DNA of 64,000 nucleotides from Pseudomonas sp. MMS21 TM103 (lineage in GTDB: Bacteria > Pseudomonadota > Gammaproteobacteria > Pseudomonadales > Pseudomonadaceae). A model generated the notes under the pieces. It was not told the origin of the DNA and did not search any database. It was given only the letters and a program-made list of their open reading frames with translations. The stretch covers positions 1-64,000 of the forward strand of contig NZ_JAJISP010000002.1 in NCBI RefSeq assembly GCF_022132145.1, in the 5' to 3' direction. Position numbers and translations under genes: made by a program. This document shows positions 23,996 to 40,446 of the stretch, piece after piece. Every line of letters starts with the position of its first letter. Position 1 is the first letter of the stretch.

Positions 23996-24730
23996 CTAGA
24001 CGATGCCGCCATTGACCCGCAGCGTCTGGCCGTTGACCCAGCCGCCCTGCGCGCTGACCAGAAAGGCCACGACACCGGCGATGTCCTCGGGCGTCCCCAG
24101 GCGCTCCAGCGGCGGTTGCTTGGCCAGGCGCTCGACCTGCTCGACGGATTTACCCTTGAGGAACAGCTCGGTCGCCGTAGGTCCGGGGGCTATGGCGTTG
24201 ACGCAGATCCCCCGCCCGCGCAGTTCCTTGGCGAAGATTGCGGTGAAGATTTCCACCGCCGCCTTGGACGCGGCGTATACCGAATAACCAGGCAGCGCCA
24301 AGCCAACCACGCTGGTGGAGAAATTGACAATGCGCCCGCCATCGCGCAGGTGCTTGGCCGCCAGCCGCAGGGTATTGAAGGTGCCCTTGGTGTTGATCGC
24401 GAAGATTCGCTGGTACAGCGCATCGTCGCTGTCGGCCAGGCTGACCATGCCGGGCTGGATGACGCCGGCGTTGTTGATCAGGATATCGATACCCCCGAAC
24501 TTCATCTGCGCCTGGTCGAACAAGGCTTCGACCGCCACCGAATCGCTGATGTCGGCCAGTACGGCATAGGCCTGACCGCCCGCTTTGACGATTTCGTCGA
24601 CCACACGCTCGGCCTCCGCGGGCTGTGCGGTGTAATTCACCACCACACTGATGCCGTCGGCGGCCAGGCGTTTGGCGATGGCAGCGCCAATACCCCTTGA
24701 GGCGCCCGTGACTATGGCTACTTTTGACAT
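23996..24730 (-). CDS. SDR-family oxidoreductase (FabG-like)
   Basis: The 244-residue short-chain dehydrogenase has the classical signatures: TGASRGIG at residues 8-15 (NAD(P)-binding), NNAGV, a catalytic serine in STSVVGLAL, YAASK with the catalytic tyrosine and lysine, and a C-terminal VNGGIV. It is of the 3-oxoacyl-ACP reductase-like class, but the substrate is unknown. It is a single-gene unit, convergent with dsbB. Confidence 0.85.
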   Translation of the reverse strand: MSKVAIVTGASRGIGAAIAKRLAADGISVVVNYTAQPAEAERVVDEIVKAGGQAYAVLADISDSVAVEALFDQAQMKFGGIDILINNAGVIQPGMVSLADSDDALYQRIFAINTKGTFNTLRLAAKHLRDGGRIVNFSTSVVGLALPGYSVYAASKAAVEIFTAIFAKELRGRGICVNAIAPGPTATELFLKGKSVEQVERLAKQPPLERLGTPEDIAGVVAFLVSAQGGWVNGQTLRVNGGIV

Positions 24731-26102
<1,372 letters not shown>

Positions 26103-26176
26103 CCCGACGGACAAGCACCGCCGGGCCTGCGCCCTTTGCTCACTAGCCGCGATTAGCGGCATGAGGCGGTGACTCG

Positions 26177-27718
26177 CTAGGCAATCGGTTCGCTCGGCGC
26201 GGCCCCGCTGGCGGTCCGGGCCGGGAGCGAGGGATCGCTGCCCTCCGCCTGGTGCTTGGGTTCGACCAGGATCAGGCCGACGACCATCAGCCCGAGGGAT
26301 AGCCAGGTCCAGGCCGACAGCTGTTCGCCCAGCAGCAGCATGCTCCAGGCAATGCCGGACAAGGTGATCGCATAGGCATTCTGGCTGGCGAAAACCGAGC
26401 CGGTGGTCGCCACCAGGTACAGGAGCAGGACGCCGCCGAGGACGTTGGCGCCTGCAATCAGCAGCACAGCCAGTTCCAATCCCCCTGGTGCAAGCCCCAG
26501 CGGCAGGTAGTCGTCGCTGAGTACCACGATCGGCAGCAACAGCAGGGTCGCCAAGGCCATCATCAGGCCCACGGCGGCCACCCTGTCGACGCCATCGAGG
26601 ACATCGCTGGCGAACATGATGTCCTCGATCGCGTAGACCAGCGGAATCGCCATGGCCACCAGCAGCCAGCCCCAGTTGGCCAGATGATCGCCGTTGCCGC
26701 CTGGGATGATGATCAGCAGGATCGCACACAAGCCCAGGCCGAGGCCGACCAGGCGCTTCGCATTGGGCTGTTCGATGCGCATCAGCGCGGCAAAAGCAAA
26801 CACCATGAAGCCTTCGAGGACGATGACGATGGAGATGAGCGAAGCCGGCAGCTTCTCCGCCACCCAATAGATCAGCGTATGGCCGATGACACCCCCCAGC
26901 AGCGCCCAGGCCAACAGATAGCGCGCCAGGGCCAGGCTGAAACCCGGCAGGCGACCGCGCGCCATGGACAGCCCCAGGCAAACCACCGCACCTAAGCCGT
27001 TGATCCAGAGCGCCAGCCCGAACGGGTGGGCATCCTCGATCGCCACCATGCGCGCCAGCGGCGCGATCAGGCCCCACAGCGCGCCGACTGCCAGCAGCAC
27101 CAGGCTGCCCTTGAGCGTGCGGATGTTCTGCCGCAGACGCAGTTCGCGTTGATAGACCTGCTCGGCCATGCCGACGAAGACCCGCGCCAGCCGGCCCAGG
27201 GCGTCGTCGCGCGCGGCCACCTCCTGCAAGCCGAGGCGGCCGGGGTTGCAGCTGCCGGCCTCGAGAATGGCCGCGGCATCGGTCAGCCTCTCCACCTGCT
27301 GCAGGTACTCGACCTCCAGATCGCGCAGCCGCTTCTTTTCCAGACAGGCGTTGACCCTGGCCCGCAACAGCACCGGGTCGAAGGCCTTCGGCAGGAAATC
27401 CTCGGCACCCAGTTCGATGGCCCTGACGACGCTGGCCATGTCGTCGTCCAGCGAGGAAATCACGATCACCGGGATGTCGCGCAGGTGCTTGTCCGCCTTC
27501 ATCCGCGCCAGCACCTCGAAGCCATCCATCTGCGGCATGACGATGTCCAGCAGCACCAGATCGAAGGGCTGCGTCTGCAGCAATTCCAGCGCCGCAGCGC
27601 CCTGTTCGGCGGCCTCGGCGACGTGACCCAGGGTCTTGACCGCCAGGGTCATCTTCAACCGGCTGGTGCCCTGATCGTCGACGACCAGTACCCGTCCGCT
27701 CTCCTTCTGCGCGGCCAT
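26177..27718 (-). CDS. Receiver-domain/EamA transporter fusion protein
   Basis: The 513-residue protein joins two parts that are usually separate. Residues 9-125 are a complete receiver domain: acidic pair D14/D15, phospho-acceptor D58 in LVLLDIVMPQMDG, S88/S89, and K111 in FLPKAFD. A coiled-coil linker (about 126-200, including DDALGRLARVF and AEQVYQRELRLRQ) leads into a ten-helix EamA/DMT transporter domain (about 203-490) with the paired EamA repeats. ATG 27718 is preceded by GAGGAGG. The gene is last in an operon with an Hpt protein and a hybrid kinase, so phosphorylation probably controls transport. No frameshift lies between the domains. The substrate is unknown. Confidence 0.88.
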   Translation of the reverse strand: MAAQKESGRVLVVDDQGTSRLKMTLAVKTLGHVAEAAEQGAAALELLQTQPFDLVLLDIVMPQMDGFEVLARMKADKHLRDIPVIVISSLDDDMASVVRAIELGAEDFLPKAFDPVLLRARVNACLEKKRLRDLEVEYLQQVERLTDAAAILEAGSCNPGRLGLQEVAARDDALGRLARVFVGMAEQVYQRELRLRQNIRTLKGSLVLLAVGALWGLIAPLARMVAIEDAHPFGLALWINGLGAVVCLGLSMARGRLPGFSLALARYLLAWALLGGVIGHTLIYWVAEKLPASLISIVIVLEGFMVFAFAALMRIEQPNAKRLVGLGLGLCAILLIIIPGGNGDHLANWGWLLVAMAIPLVYAIEDIMFASDVLDGVDRVAAVGLMMALATLLLLPIVVLSDDYLPLGLAPGGLELAVLLIAGANVLGGVLLLYLVATTGSVFASQNAYAITLSGIAWSMLLLGEQLSAWTWLSLGLMVVGLILVEPKHQAEGSDPSLPARTASGAAPSEPIA

Positions 27719-27735
27719 GCCGCCCTCCTCATTCG

Positions 27736-28095
27736 TCAGCACAGGCTGCGCTTGTAGTCAGCCAGGGCACTCATTGCTGCGGGATAAGCCTCGGCAATCG
27801 CCGCCAACAGGCGCGCAGCGGTCGTCAGGTCGCCGTCGCGGCAATGCTGTTCGGCGCTGGCACACAGGGCCGAGAGTTCGCCGGCGCCAAAGTCGCGGGC
27901 ACCAGACTTGAGCGAGTGCGCCGCACGCCGGAAGTCATCCAGGTTGTTGCTGGCGCTGGCGGCCCGCATCGCCTGCAGGAGGACCGGAGCTTCGGCTTCG
28001 AAGCTGTCGATCAGTTCCACCAGCGCTGCCGGGTCGCCACCGATGATTTCCAGCAGCCTGTCGAGGGCTGAACTGTCCAGAACGGTCTTCATCAT
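27736..28095 (-). CDS. Stand-alone Hpt phosphotransfer protein
   Basis: The 119-residue protein is a single histidine-phosphotransfer domain with the phospho-accepting histidine at about residue 60 in RRAAHSLKSGARDFGA. It would carry phosphoryl groups from the receiver domain of the hybrid kinase encoded just upstream to another receiver. ATG 28095 (MMKTVLDSSALDRLLEI) has GGAGG 6 bases upstream; the longer frame to 28209 overlaps kinase-side sequence and has no supporting site. It lies 65 bases after the kinase stop and 17 bases before the receiver-EamA gene, so the three are co-transcribed. Confidence 0.88.
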   Translation of the reverse strand: MMKTVLDSSALDRLLEIIGGDPAALVELIDSFEAEAPVLLQAMRAASASNNLDDFRRAAHSLKSGARDFGAGELSALCASAEQHCRDGDLTTAARLLAAIAEAYPAAMSALADYKRSLC

Positions 28096-28160
28096 CTGCC
28101 CTCCCCATCCAGTTGACATAAGCATAGCCAGTCGAGCACGCGTGACCTTTCGCGCCGAGC

Positions 28161-31739
<3,579 letters not shown>

Positions 31740-31930
31740 TCTAATGCTCCTCGCGCACGGCTGGCGGTCGGACGGGCTGGAGGCCGCCGGCTCAAAGTGC
31801 CGTTGACTTCTCCCCGGATGGGTATTCACTGAATGACGCTAGCCAACAAAACGCTGCCTCGCCAACAGCCCCCGCGGCGATCAGCGGGGTGATGTGCGGG
31901 CCCACCGGCGTTAGGCAGAGAGGTACCCGT

Positions 31931-32782
31931 ATGCGCATCGCAAGCATTGGCATTCGCCTGCTGCTTCCCCTCATCCTGGGAGCGGCTCTCGCGGGGCCGG
32001 CCATGGCGGGAGAGGTGCTCGACCGGGTGCTGCAATCCGGTGAACTGCGGATCCCCAACGAACCGGGCTGGCCGCCCTACTCATTCATCGATGCGCAGGG
32101 CACCTACACCGGGTTCGACGTCGAGGTCGCCCGGGAGGTTGCCCGGCGCCTGCAGGTGCAGCTCAAGGTCGTCGATAAGCCGGACGGCTCCCACTACACC
32201 TGGGATGAGCAGACCGCCGGCAACTGGAACGGGGCCTATGACGCGGTGATCGGCAGCATGACCCCCACCGCCAAGCGCGACGAGAATCTCGACTTCCCGG
32301 TGATCTATTACTACGCAATCGGCTCGCTTGCCGTGCACCGCGACAACCACAGCATCCAGACGCCGAGCGATGCCAGCGGCAAGCGCATCGGCGTGCTGCT
32401 TGGCGCCAACTACGAATACTACGTGCGGCGCCAGGCCTTCGGCATCACCGGCATGGAACCGGTCGCCTACCTGATCGACAACCCCGTCGTGCGCACCTAC
32501 GAGATGGAAAGCGATGCCTTCGATGCCTTGGCCAAGGGCGATGGCGTGGAACTCGACGCGGTCATCAACTACTTGCCGGTGATCATGGATCTGATCAAGC
32601 AGGGCAAACCGTTCAAGGTGGTCGGCAAGCCGCTCTATCGCGTGCCGCAAGCCGTGGCGATCGAGCCGGGCGATGCGGAGTTCGCCGCACGCCTGCGCGA
32701 GGTGGTCGAGGCGATGCACCGCGACGGCACGCTCAGCGCGCTGTCGGAAAAGTGGGTCGGCTTCGACATGACCCGGCAGTAG
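31931..32782 (+). CDS. Family-3 (amino-acid type) periplasmic solute-binding protein
   Basis: The 283-residue protein has a signal peptide ending GPAMAGEV and the SBP_bac_3 fold. WPPYSFIDAQGTYTGFDVEV is the typical opening, followed by DAVIGSMTPTAKRDENLDF and GKRIGVLLGANYEYYV, and the end LSALSEKWVGFD. Such proteins bind polar amino acids or related small molecules for ABC transporters, or act as sensors. No ABC permease or ATPase gene is adjacent. The gene is divergent from the hybrid kinase, with 191 bases between the start codons, which suggests a shared regulatory region and a role in presenting ligand to the kinase. ATG 31931 has GAGAGG 8 bases upstream. It converges with opmB 4 bases away. 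Confidence 0.85.
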   Translation: MRIASIGIRLLLPLILGAALAGPAMAGEVLDRVLQSGELRIPNEPGWPPYSFIDAQGTYTGFDVEVAREVARRLQVQLKVVDKPDGSHYTWDEQTAGNWNGAYDAVIGSMTPTAKRDENLDFPVIYYYAIGSLAVHRDNHSIQTPSDASGKRIGVLLGANYEYYVRRQAFGITGMEPVAYLIDNPVVRTYEMESDAFDALAKGDGVELDAVINYLPVIMDLIKQGKPFKVVGKPLYRVPQAVAIEPGDAEFAARLREVVEAMHRDGTLSALSEKWVGFDMTRQ

Positions 32783-32786
32783 GCGC

Positions 32787-34253
32787 TCAGGGCATCTGCA
32801 GCCCCTGCCAGCCCCCACCCAGCGCGGCGATCAGCTGCACGCTGGCGGTCAGGCGGCTGCCGAGCAGGGTCAGGTTGCTGCGTTCGTTGCTCAAGGCGGT
32901 GGCCTGCACGTTGACCACGCTGTTGAAATCGACGGCACCGGCGCGGTACTGGTTCTCGATCAGGCGCAGGGACTCGCGGGCAGCGTCCAGTGCCTGCTGT
33001 TGCAACACCGCTTCCTGTTCCAGCACCCGCAGCTGCACCAGGTAGTCTTCGACTTCGCGGAAGCTGTCCAGCACGGCCTGACGGTATTGCGCGACCGTCT
33101 GGTCATAGGCGGCTTCGCTGCGCTCCAGCTCGGCGCGGCGGGCGCCAGCGTCGAACAGGCTCAGCGCCAGATCCGGGCCGAGCGACCAGAAGCGGTTGGG
33201 CAGGCTGACCCAGTCGGCGAAACTGCTGCCGCGGTAGCCGCCCGTGGCGGAGAGGGTCAGATCCGGGTACCAGGCGGCCTCGGCCACGCCAATCTCGGCG
33301 TTGGCGGCGATGACCCGGCGCTCGGCAGCGGCCACGTCCGGACGCCGTTCCAGCAGTTGCGACGGCAGCGCCACGGGAATCGCCGGTAAGGCCGGCAATT
33401 GCTCACGCGCGGCGATGCTCAGCTCGCTCGGCGGCACCCCGATCAGCACGGCGATGGCGTGTTCCAGCTGGGCGCGCTGCCACTTCAGGTCGATGGCCTG
33501 GGCTTCGGTACTCCGCAGCTGAGTCAGCGCCTGGCTGACGTCGGATTTCGGCACTATGCCGGCGTTGTACTGGTTTTCGCTGAGGCGTAGCGAACGCGCG
33601 TAGGCGGCCACGGTGGCATCGAGCAGGCGCTGCTGATCGTCCAGCACGCGCAGCTGCAGGTAAGTCTTCACCAGCTCGGCCTGCAGGCTGAGCTTGAGCG
33701 CGGCCAGATCGGCGGCGCTGGCCGCGAAACCGGCGCGGCTCGACTCCAGCGAGCGGCGCAGCTTGCCCCAGATATCCAGCTCCCAGGCGGCGTTCAGGCT
33801 CAGGCCGTAGCTGTTCGAAATGCTCGACGCAGTCGAAGCGCTGGCGCTGGCCGCGCCTGAGGGGCCCAGGCTGCTGTCGCCGCCCTGCCCGGCCCGGGTC
33901 ACTCCGGCGCTGCCCGACAAATTTGGATAGAAGGCCGCCCGGGCGCCACGTACCAGCGCACGGGCCTGGCGATACTGGGCCTCGCTGGCGGCGAGGGTCT
34001 GATTGGACAGGTTGAGGCGAGCGACCAGGGCATTGAGTTCGGCATCGCCGTACAGCTCCCACCAGGCCCCGCGCTCCAGCGCATCGCCGGGCGCTGCGGC
34101 GGTCCACCCTTCGATCTGCTTGAACTGCAGCGGGGTGGCCAGTGGCGGGCGTTGGTAATCCGGGCCGATGGTGCAGGCACCAAGGCTCAGGCTCACGGCC
34201 AGTAGCGTGGCCACGCGGGTGCCGCGAATGCCGATAACAGATGAGAGGCTCAT
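32787..34253 (-). CDS. opmB: OpmB-type outer-membrane efflux channel
   Basis: The 488-residue outer-membrane factor is a lipoprotein: the signal ends SLSLGACTIGPDYQRP, with the lipobox cysteine near residue 27. It has the two TolC-like repeats; ERRPDVAAAERRVIAAN marks the second. ATG 34253 overlaps the stop of the upstream RND gene by 4 bases. The order adaptor, two RND pumps and channel matches MuxABC-OpmB of P. aeruginosa, where the pump exports novobiocin, aztreonam, macrolides and others. The end of the gene runs to within 4 bases of the converging binding-protein gene. Confidence 0.9.
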   Translation of the reverse strand: MSLSSVIGIRGTRVATLLAVSLSLGACTIGPDYQRPPLATPLQFKQIEGWTAAAPGDALERGAWWELYGDAELNALVARLNLSNQTLAASEAQYRQARALVRGARAAFYPNLSGSAGVTRAGQGGDSSLGPSGAASASASTASSISNSYGLSLNAAWELDIWGKLRRSLESSRAGFAASAADLAALKLSLQAELVKTYLQLRVLDDQQRLLDATVAAYARSLRLSENQYNAGIVPKSDVSQALTQLRSTEAQAIDLKWQRAQLEHAIAVLIGVPPSELSIAAREQLPALPAIPVALPSQLLERRPDVAAAERRVIAANAEIGVAEAAWYPDLTLSATGGYRGSSFADWVSLPNRFWSLGPDLALSLFDAGARRAELERSEAAYDQTVAQYRQAVLDSFREVEDYLVQLRVLEQEAVLQQQALDAARESLRLIENQYRAGAVDFNSVVNVQATALSNERSNLTLLGSRLTASVQLIAALGGGWQGLQMP

Positions 34254-37200
34254 AGCGGAGTTTCCAGGGCAGCGTCGGTACGCACGCCACGCCAACGGTT
34301 GACCCGGTGGCGCAGGCGATCGAAATACAGGTAGATCACCGGGGTGGTGTAGAGCGTCAGCAACTGGCTGAGAATCAGCCCGCCGACGATGGTGATGCCC
34401 AGCGGCTGGCGCATCTCCGAGCCTTCGGCACTGCCCAACACCAGCGGCAGGGCGCCGAGGATCGCCGCCAGGGTGGTCATCATGATCGGCCGAAAACGCA
34501 GCAGGCAGGCGCGGCGAATCGACTCCTGCGGGCTCAGCCGCTCCTGGCGTTCCAGCTGCAGGGCCAGGTCGATCATCAGGATGGCGTTCTTCTTGACGAT
34601 GCCGATCAGCAGGAACAAACCGAGCAGCGAGATCAGGCTGAATTCGATGCTCATCAGCTGCAGGGCAAGCAAGGCGCCGACCCCGGCCGAGGGCAAGGTG
34701 GACAGGATGGTCAGCGGGTGGATATAGCTCTCATAGAGCACGCCGAGGACGATATACACCACCCCCAGCGCCAGCAGGATCATCCACGGCTGGCTCTGCT
34801 GGGTCTGCTGGAAGGCGCCGCCGGTGCCGCCGAGCCGACCTTGTACGGCTGTCGGCAGGTTGAGCCGCGCCACCGCCCGTTCGATCGCCACGCTGGCCTG
34901 TTCCAGGCTGACGCCTTCGGCCAGGGCGAAGCCGATGTTCTCCGCCGCGAACTGACCCTGGTGGTACACCCGATCCTCTTCCAGGCTGCGTTCCCAGCGG
35001 GCGAAACTCGACAGCGGAACCCGGGCGCCCGCGGCGGTGATCAACTGGATCTGCGCCAGCGCCTCGGGGTGCTGGGCGTATTGCGGATTGACTTCCATCA
35101 CCACGCTGTACTGGTTGAGGCTGTCGTAGATGGTCGACACCTGACGCTGGCTGAAGGCGTTGTTGAGCACCCCGGTGACCATGGCCATGTCCACGCCCAG
35201 GCGCTTGGCCGCATCGCGGTCGACCAGCAGGCGGATCTGCTGGGTGCCATCGGTTTCCTTGGCGTCGATATCGGTCAGCTCGGGCAAGCCGCGCAGCGCT
35301 TCGCGCACTTTCGGCAGCCAGATGCGCAACTGCTCCAGGTCGCCGGACAGCAGCATGTATTCGTTCTCCGAGCTGCGTCCTTCGCGCCCGCCGATCTGCA
35401 GGTCCTGATCGGGCATGAGGAACATCCGCCCGCCGGGAACCTTGGGCACCGTGCGGCGCAGGCGATTGATCACGGCCTGGGCAGACAGCTGGCGCTCGCT
35501 CAGCGGTTTCAGCCGCACGATTATGAAGGCGTTGTTGATCCCGCCCGAACCGCCGATAAAACCGGCCACGCTCTCCACCGCCGGATCGGCCAGCAGCGCG
35601 CGGCGGAAGATTTCCATCTTCGGCTGCATGACCTGGAACGACAGGCCGTCGTCGCCCCGCACGAAACCGATCAGCTGGCCGGTGTCCTGTTGCGGCAGGA
35701 AGGTCTTGGGCACGCTGACGAACAGGAACACATTCAGCGCGATGGTCGCCAGCAGGCTGAACAGCATCAGCAAGGCGTGCTGCAAGGCCCAATCCAGGCT
35801 GCGCTGATAAACGCCCAGCACCCGCGTTTGCACGCGCGCGCCCAGGCGTTGCATGGCATTGGCCGGCCGCTCGGACTGTTCGGCCTTCAGCCAGCGCGCG
35901 CAGAGCATCGGCGTCAGGGTCAGCGACACCAGCAGGGAGATGACGATGGCCACCGCCAGGGTGATGGAGAATTCGTGGAACAGCCGTTCGACGATGCCAC
36001 CCATGAACAGGATCGAGATGAACACCGCGACCAGCGACAGGTTCATCGCCAGCAGGGTGAAGCCCACCTCGCGCGCGCCCTTGAAGGCGGCGGCCATGGG
36101 CGCGGCGCCGGCCTCGATATGCCGGGTGATGTTTTCCAGCACCACGATGGCGTCGTCCACCACCAGGCCGGTGGCGATGATCAGTGCCATCAGCGACAGA
36201 TTGTTCAGCGAGAAGCCCAGCAGGTGCATCACCGCGAAGGTGCCGACCAGCGACACCGGCACCGCCAGAGCCGGGATCAGCGCCGCGCGCCAGCGGCCGA
36301 GAAAGGCGAACACCACCAGCAGCACCAGAACCACGGCAATCGACAGGGTGCGCTCGGCCTCGTGCAAGGTGGCGCGGATCACCGGCGAGCGGTCCATCGC
36401 CACTTGCACCGTGACGCTAGCCGGAATCACCGCACGCAGCGTCGGCAACAGCTGGCGGATGCCGGCGATGGTTTCGATGATATTGGCCCCGGTCTGGCGA
36501 TTGACCACCAGCAACACCGCCTGTTCGTCGTTGTAGAAACCGCTGTTGTAGCGATCCTCCACCCCATCGCTGACCGTCGCCACATCGCCCAGGCGCACGG
36601 CGGCGCCATCCTGGTAGCGAATGATCAGCGGCAGGTAGTCGGCGGCTTTCTCCAGCTGGTCGCTGGCCTGCACCTGCCAATGGCGGTCGCCCTGTTCCAC
36701 CGCGCCCTTGGGCCGCTTGGCGTTGGCTGCGGTGATCGTCTGGCGCACCTCGTCCAGGGCAATGCCGTACTGGTCGAGCAGGCGCGGTTCGAGGGCCACC
36801 CGCACCGCCGGCAACGAGCTGCCACCGATGCTCACCTCGCCGACGCCGCTCACCTGGGAGAGCTTCTGCGCCAGGATGGTCGACGCCACATCATAGAGCT
36901 GGCCCTTATCCAGCACCTCGCTGGTCAGCGACAGCACCATGATCGGCGCCTGCGACGGGTTGACCTTGCGGTAGCTCGGCATCGTGCGCATGCCGCTGGG
37001 CAGCAGCTCGCGCGCGGCATTGATCGCCGCCTGCACCTCGCGGGCGGCGGCGTTGATGTCCTTGTCCAGATCGAACTGCAGCATGATCCGCGTATTGCCC
37101 TGACTGCTGCGGCTGTTCATCTGGCTGATGCCGGCGATGGTGCCGAGCGAGCGTTCCAGCGGTGTGGCCACGCTCGACGCCATGATCTGCGGGCTGGCGC

Positions 37201-37357
37201 CCGGCAGGCTGGCCTGCACCGTGATGGTCGGGAAATCCATCTGCGGCAGCGGCGCCACCGGCAACAGGCCGAAGCTGACGCCGCCGAGCAGGAGGATCGC
37301 CAGGCTCAGCAGCAGGGTCGCCACCGGCCGGCGGATAAAGGGCGCCGAGAGGTTCAC
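34250..37357 (-). CDS. muxC: MuxC, RND transporter subunit
   Basis: The 1035-residue RND protein begins [20 protein letters not shown]. Twelve helices and two periplasmic loops are evident, with the proton-relay acidic pair in [17 protein letters not shown]. It belongs to the MdtC class, which works as a heteromultimer with an MdtB-type partner; MuxB is that partner. Both ends overlap neighbouring genes by 4 bases (ATGA), so muxB, muxC and opmB are translationally coupled. The 1037-codon frame on the plus strand is antisense shadow. Confidence 0.92.
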   Translation of the reverse strand: MNLSAPFIRRPVATLLLSLAILLLGGVSFGLLPVAPLPQMDFPTITVQASLPGASPQIMASSVATPLERSLGTIAGISQMNSRSSQGNTRIMLQFDLDKDINAAAREVQAAINAARELLPSGMRTMPSYRKVNPSQAPIMVLSLTSEVLDKGQLYDVASTILAQKLSQVSGVGEVSIGGSSLPAVRVALEPRLLDQYGIALDEVRQTITAANAKRPKGAVEQGDRHWQVQASDQLEKAADYLPLIIRYQDGAAVRLGDVATVSDGVEDRYNSGFYNDEQAVLLVVNRQTGANIIETIAGIRQLLPTLRAVIPASVTVQVAMDRSPVIRATLHEAERTLSIAVVLVLLVVFAFLGRWRAALIPALAVPVSLVGTFAVMHLLGFSLNNLSLMALIIATGLVVDDAIVVLENITRHIEAGAAPMAAAFKGAREVGFTLLAMNLSLVAVFISILFMGGIVERLFHEFSITLAVAIVISLLVSLTLTPMLCARWLKAEQSERPANAMQRLGARVQTRVLGVYQRSLDWALQHALLMLFSLLATIALNVFLFVSVPKTFLPQQDTGQLIGFVRGDDGLSFQVMQPKMEIFRRALLADPAVESVAGFIGGSGGINNAFIIVRLKPLSERQLSAQAVINRLRRTVPKVPGGRMFLMPDQDLQIGGREGRSSENEYMLLSGDLEQLRIWLPKVREALRGLPELTDIDAKETDGTQQIRLLVDRDAAKRLGVDMAMVTGVLNNAFSQRQVSTIYDSLNQYSVVMEVNPQYAQHPEALAQIQLITAAGARVPLSSFARWERSLEEDRVYHQGQFAAENIGFALAEGVSLEQASVAIERAVARLNLPTAVQGRLGGTGGAFQQTQQSQPWMILLALGVVYIVLGVLYESYIHPLTILSTLPSAGVGALLALQLMSIEFSLISLLGLFLLIGIVKKNAILMIDLALQLERQERLSPQESIRRACLLRFRPIMMTTLAAILGALPLVLGSAEGSEMRQPLGITIVGGLILSQLLTLYTTPVIYLYFDRLRHRVNRWRGVRTDAALETPL

Positions 37358-40300
37358 ACCAGCACTCCCGCTGCGCTACGCCCACTCAGGCGCCGCGACA
37401 GGCGGTCGAAGTACAGGTAGATCACCGGCGTGGTGAACAGCGTCAGCACCTGGCTGAACAACAGGCCGCCGACCATCACCAGCCCCAGTGGCTGGCGCAG
37501 CTCGGCGCCGGAACCGCTCGCGAGCATCAGCGGAATGGCGCCGAACAGTGCCGCCAGGGTGGTCATCAGGATCGGCCTGAAGCGCAGCAGCGCCGCCTGA
37601 TAGATCGCCGCCTCGGGCGTCATGCCCTGGTGGCGCTCGGCGTCGAGGGCGAAGTCGATCATCATGATCGCGTTCTTCTTGACGATGCCGATCAGCAGGA
37701 TGATGCCGATGATCGCGATCAGACCGAGCTCATTTCCGCTCAGCAGCAACGCCAGCAGCGCGCCGACCCCGGCCGAGGGCAAGGTCGAGAGAATGGTGAT
37801 GGGGTGGATATAGCTCTCGTAGAGCACGCCGAGGACGATGTACATGGTGACGATGGCCGCCAGGATCAGCAGCAGGGTGCTCGACAGCGAGGCGCGGAAG
37901 GCCTCGGCCGCGCCCTGAAACTGGCTCTGCACCCCGTCCGGCAGACCGATGTCCTGCTCTACCCGCTCGATCACGGCCACCGCCTCGCCGAGGGACACCC
38001 CTGCAGCCAGGTTGAACGACAGGGTCGCCGCCGGAAACTGACCGATATGGTTGATCAGCAGGCTGGCGGCGCGCTCGTCGATGCTCGCCAGCGACGACAA
38101 GGGAATTTGCCCGCCGTCGGCCGTGGCCACATGGATCTGGCGCAACGCGGCCGGGCCGATGCTGCCGGCGTTCTGGCTTTCCAGCACCACCCGGTACTGG
38201 CTGGCCTGGGTAAAGATGGTGGAGATCTGCCGCTGGCCGAAGGCGTCATACAGCGCGTTGTCGATATCGGCGATGCTCACACCGAGGCGCGAGGCAACGT
38301 CCCGATCGATCTGCAGGAACACCTGCAGGCCGCGACTTTGCAGGTCGCTGGCTACATCGTCGAGTTGCGGCTGCTGACGCAGCGCGGCGACCAGCTTGGG
38401 CACCCATTGCTCCAGCAACGCCTGATCCGGCGACTCCAGGCTGAACTGGAACTGGGTGCGGCTAACCCGGTCCTCGATGGTCAGGTCCTGCACCGGCTGC
38501 AGGTACAGCTCGATGCCGGGCAGTCGGGCCAGTTGCGGGCGCAGGCGCTCGATCACCTGGCTGGCGCTGACGTCGCGCTCGGCATGGGGCTTGAGGTTGA
38601 TCAGCAGACGCCCGCTGTTGAGGGTCGGATTGTCGCCATCCACGCCAATGTAGGACGACAGGCTGACCACCGCCGGATCGTCCAGGATCACCTCGGCCAG
38701 GCGCTGCTGGCGCTCGCTCATGGCCGCGAAGGAAATCGACTGCGGCGCCTCGGAAATGCCCTGGATCACCCCGGTGTCCTGCACCGGAAAGAACCCCTTG
38801 GGCACGGCCAGGTAAAGCAGCACGGTCAGGCCCAGGGTGGCGATGGCCACCAGCAGGGTCAGCGGCTGACGTTTGAGCACCCACTGCAGCCAGATGCCGT
38901 AGCGCGCGATCATGCCATCGATAACCGCACCACTGGCCTTATAGAAACGCCCCTGCTCCGCCTCCGGCTCATGCTTGAGCAGACGTGCGCACATCATCGG
39001 CGTCAGCGTCAGCGACACCAGCAGGGAAATCAGGATGGCCACCGTCAGGGTGATGGCGAACTCGCGGAACAGTCGGCCCACCACATCGGCCATGAACAAC
39101 AGCGGAATCAGCACGGCGATCAACGAGATGGTCAGCGAGATCAGGGTGAAGCCGATCTGCCTGGCGCCCTTGAGCGCCGCATTCAGTGGGGTTTCGCCCG
39201 CTTCCAGGTGGCGGGCGATATTCTCCAGCATGACGATGGCGTCGTCGACCACGAAGCCGGTGGCGATGGTCAGGGCCATCAGGGTCAGGTTGTTGACGGT
39301 GAAGCCGGCCAGGTACATCACGCCGAAGGTGCCGATCAGCGACAGCGGCACGACGATGGAGGGAATGATCGTCGCCGCCAGCTTGCGCAGAAACAGAAAG
39401 GTCACCAGCACCACCAGCAGCACCGCCAGCAGCAACTCATGTTGCACGTCCGTCACCGCCGCGCGAATGGTCTGGGTGCGGTCGGTCAGCACGCTGACCT
39501 CGACATTGGCCGGTAAGCCGGCGGTGAGGCTGGGCAGCAAGGCCTGGATCCGGTCGACCACCTCGATCACATTGGCGCCGGGCTGGCGCTGCACATTGAC
39601 CAGTACCGCTGCGTTGCGGTTGGCCCAGGCCGCCAGGCGATTGTTTTCCGCACCGTCGATGATCTCGGCGACATCCTTCAGGCGCAGCGCCGCGCCGTCC
39701 TGATAATTCAAGATCAGCTCGCGGTATTCGTCCGGCGATTTCAGCTGGTCGTTGGCATCCAGTTGCGAGACCCGGGTCGGACCGTCGAAGTTGCCCTTGG
39801 GCTGGTTGACGTTGCTCGCGGTGATCAGGCTGCGCACATCCGCGAGGTTCAGGCCATAGGCAGCCAGGGCTTGCGGATTGACCCGGATGCGTACCGCCGG
39901 GCGTTGGCCGCCGGCCAGGGTGACCAGGCCGACGCCACTGGTTTGCGCCAGCTTCTGCGCCAGGCGGGTATCGACCAGGTCGAAGACCTGCGGCAATGGC
40001 ATAGTGGCCGAACGAATCGCCAGGGTCAGCACCGGGGTGTCCGCCGGGTTGACCTTGTTGTACACCGGCGGCGCCGGCAGATCGGCGGGTAGCAGGTTGC
40101 TCGCACCGCTGATTGCCGCCTGTACCTCCTGCTCGGCGACGTCCAGTCGCACCTGCAGATTGAAGCGCAGGGTGATCACCGAAGCGCCAGCGGAACTGCT
40201 CGAGGACAGTTGCTGCAAGCCCGCCATCTGGCCGAACTGGCGCTCCAGCGGCGCGGTCACCGCGCTGGTCATCACGTCCGGGCTGGCGCCGGGATACAGG

Positions 40301-40446
40301 GTCAGGACGCGAATGGTCGGGTAATCCACCTCAGGCAGCGCCGACACCGGCAGCATTCGGTAGGCGATCAGGCCGCTGAGGAAGATCGCCAGCATGATCA
40401 GGGTGGTGGCGACCGGGCGCAGGATGAACAGGCGGGAAGCGTTCAT
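37354..40446 (-). CDS. muxB: MuxB, RND transporter subunit
   Basis: The 1030-residue RND protein begins [20 protein letters not shown] and has the MdtB-type layout with the helix-4 acidic pair in [17 protein letters not shown]. In E. coli MdtBC the B subunit does not carry out the proton-relay step and C does; the same split may hold here, though both copies keep the acidic pair. It overlaps muxA at its start and muxC at its end by 4 bases each. The paired, clearly paralogous RND genes probably arose by an old duplication. Confidence 0.92.
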   Translation of the reverse strand: MNASRLFILRPVATTLIMLAIFLSGLIAYRMLPVSALPEVDYPTIRVLTLYPGASPDVMTSAVTAPLERQFGQMAGLQQLSSSSSAGASVITLRFNLQVRLDVAEQEVQAAISGASNLLPADLPAPPVYNKVNPADTPVLTLAIRSATMPLPQVFDLVDTRLAQKLAQTSGVGLVTLAGGQRPAVRIRVNPQALAAYGLNLADVRSLITASNVNQPKGNFDGPTRVSQLDANDQLKSPDEYRELILNYQDGAALRLKDVAEIIDGAENNRLAAWANRNAAVLVNVQRQPGANVIEVVDRIQALLPSLTAGLPANVEVSVLTDRTQTIRAAVTDVQHELLLAVLLVVLVTFLFLRKLAATIIPSIVVPLSLIGTFGVMYLAGFTVNNLTLMALTIATGFVVDDAIVMLENIARHLEAGETPLNAALKGARQIGFTLISLTISLIAVLIPLLFMADVVGRLFREFAITLTVAILISLLVSLTLTPMMCARLLKHEPEAEQGRFYKASGAVIDGMIARYGIWLQWVLKRQPLTLLVAIATLGLTVLLYLAVPKGFFPVQDTGVIQGISEAPQSISFAAMSERQQRLAEVILDDPAVVSLSSYIGVDGDNPTLNSGRLLINLKPHAERDVSASQVIERLRPQLARLPGIELYLQPVQDLTIEDRVSRTQFQFSLESPDQALLEQWVPKLVAALRQQPQLDDVASDLQSRGLQVFLQIDRDVASRLGVSIADIDNALYDAFGQRQISTIFTQASQYRVVLESQNAGSIGPAALRQIHVATADGGQIPLSSLASIDERAASLLINHIGQFPAATLSFNLAAGVSLGEAVAVIERVEQDIGLPDGVQSQFQGAAEAFRASLSSTLLLILAAIVTMYIVLGVLYESYIHPITILSTLPSAGVGALLALLLSGNELGLIAIIGIILLIGIVKKNAIMMIDFALDAERHQGMTPEAAIYQAALLRFRPILMTTLAALFGAIPLMLASGSGAELRQPLGLVMVGGLLFSQVLTLFTTPVIYLYFDRLSRRLSGRSAAGVLV

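Noticed and set aside
34307..37420. 1037-codon open frame opposite muxC
   Set aside because: Same reason: antisense shadow of an RND gene with biased composition, no domain or start signal.
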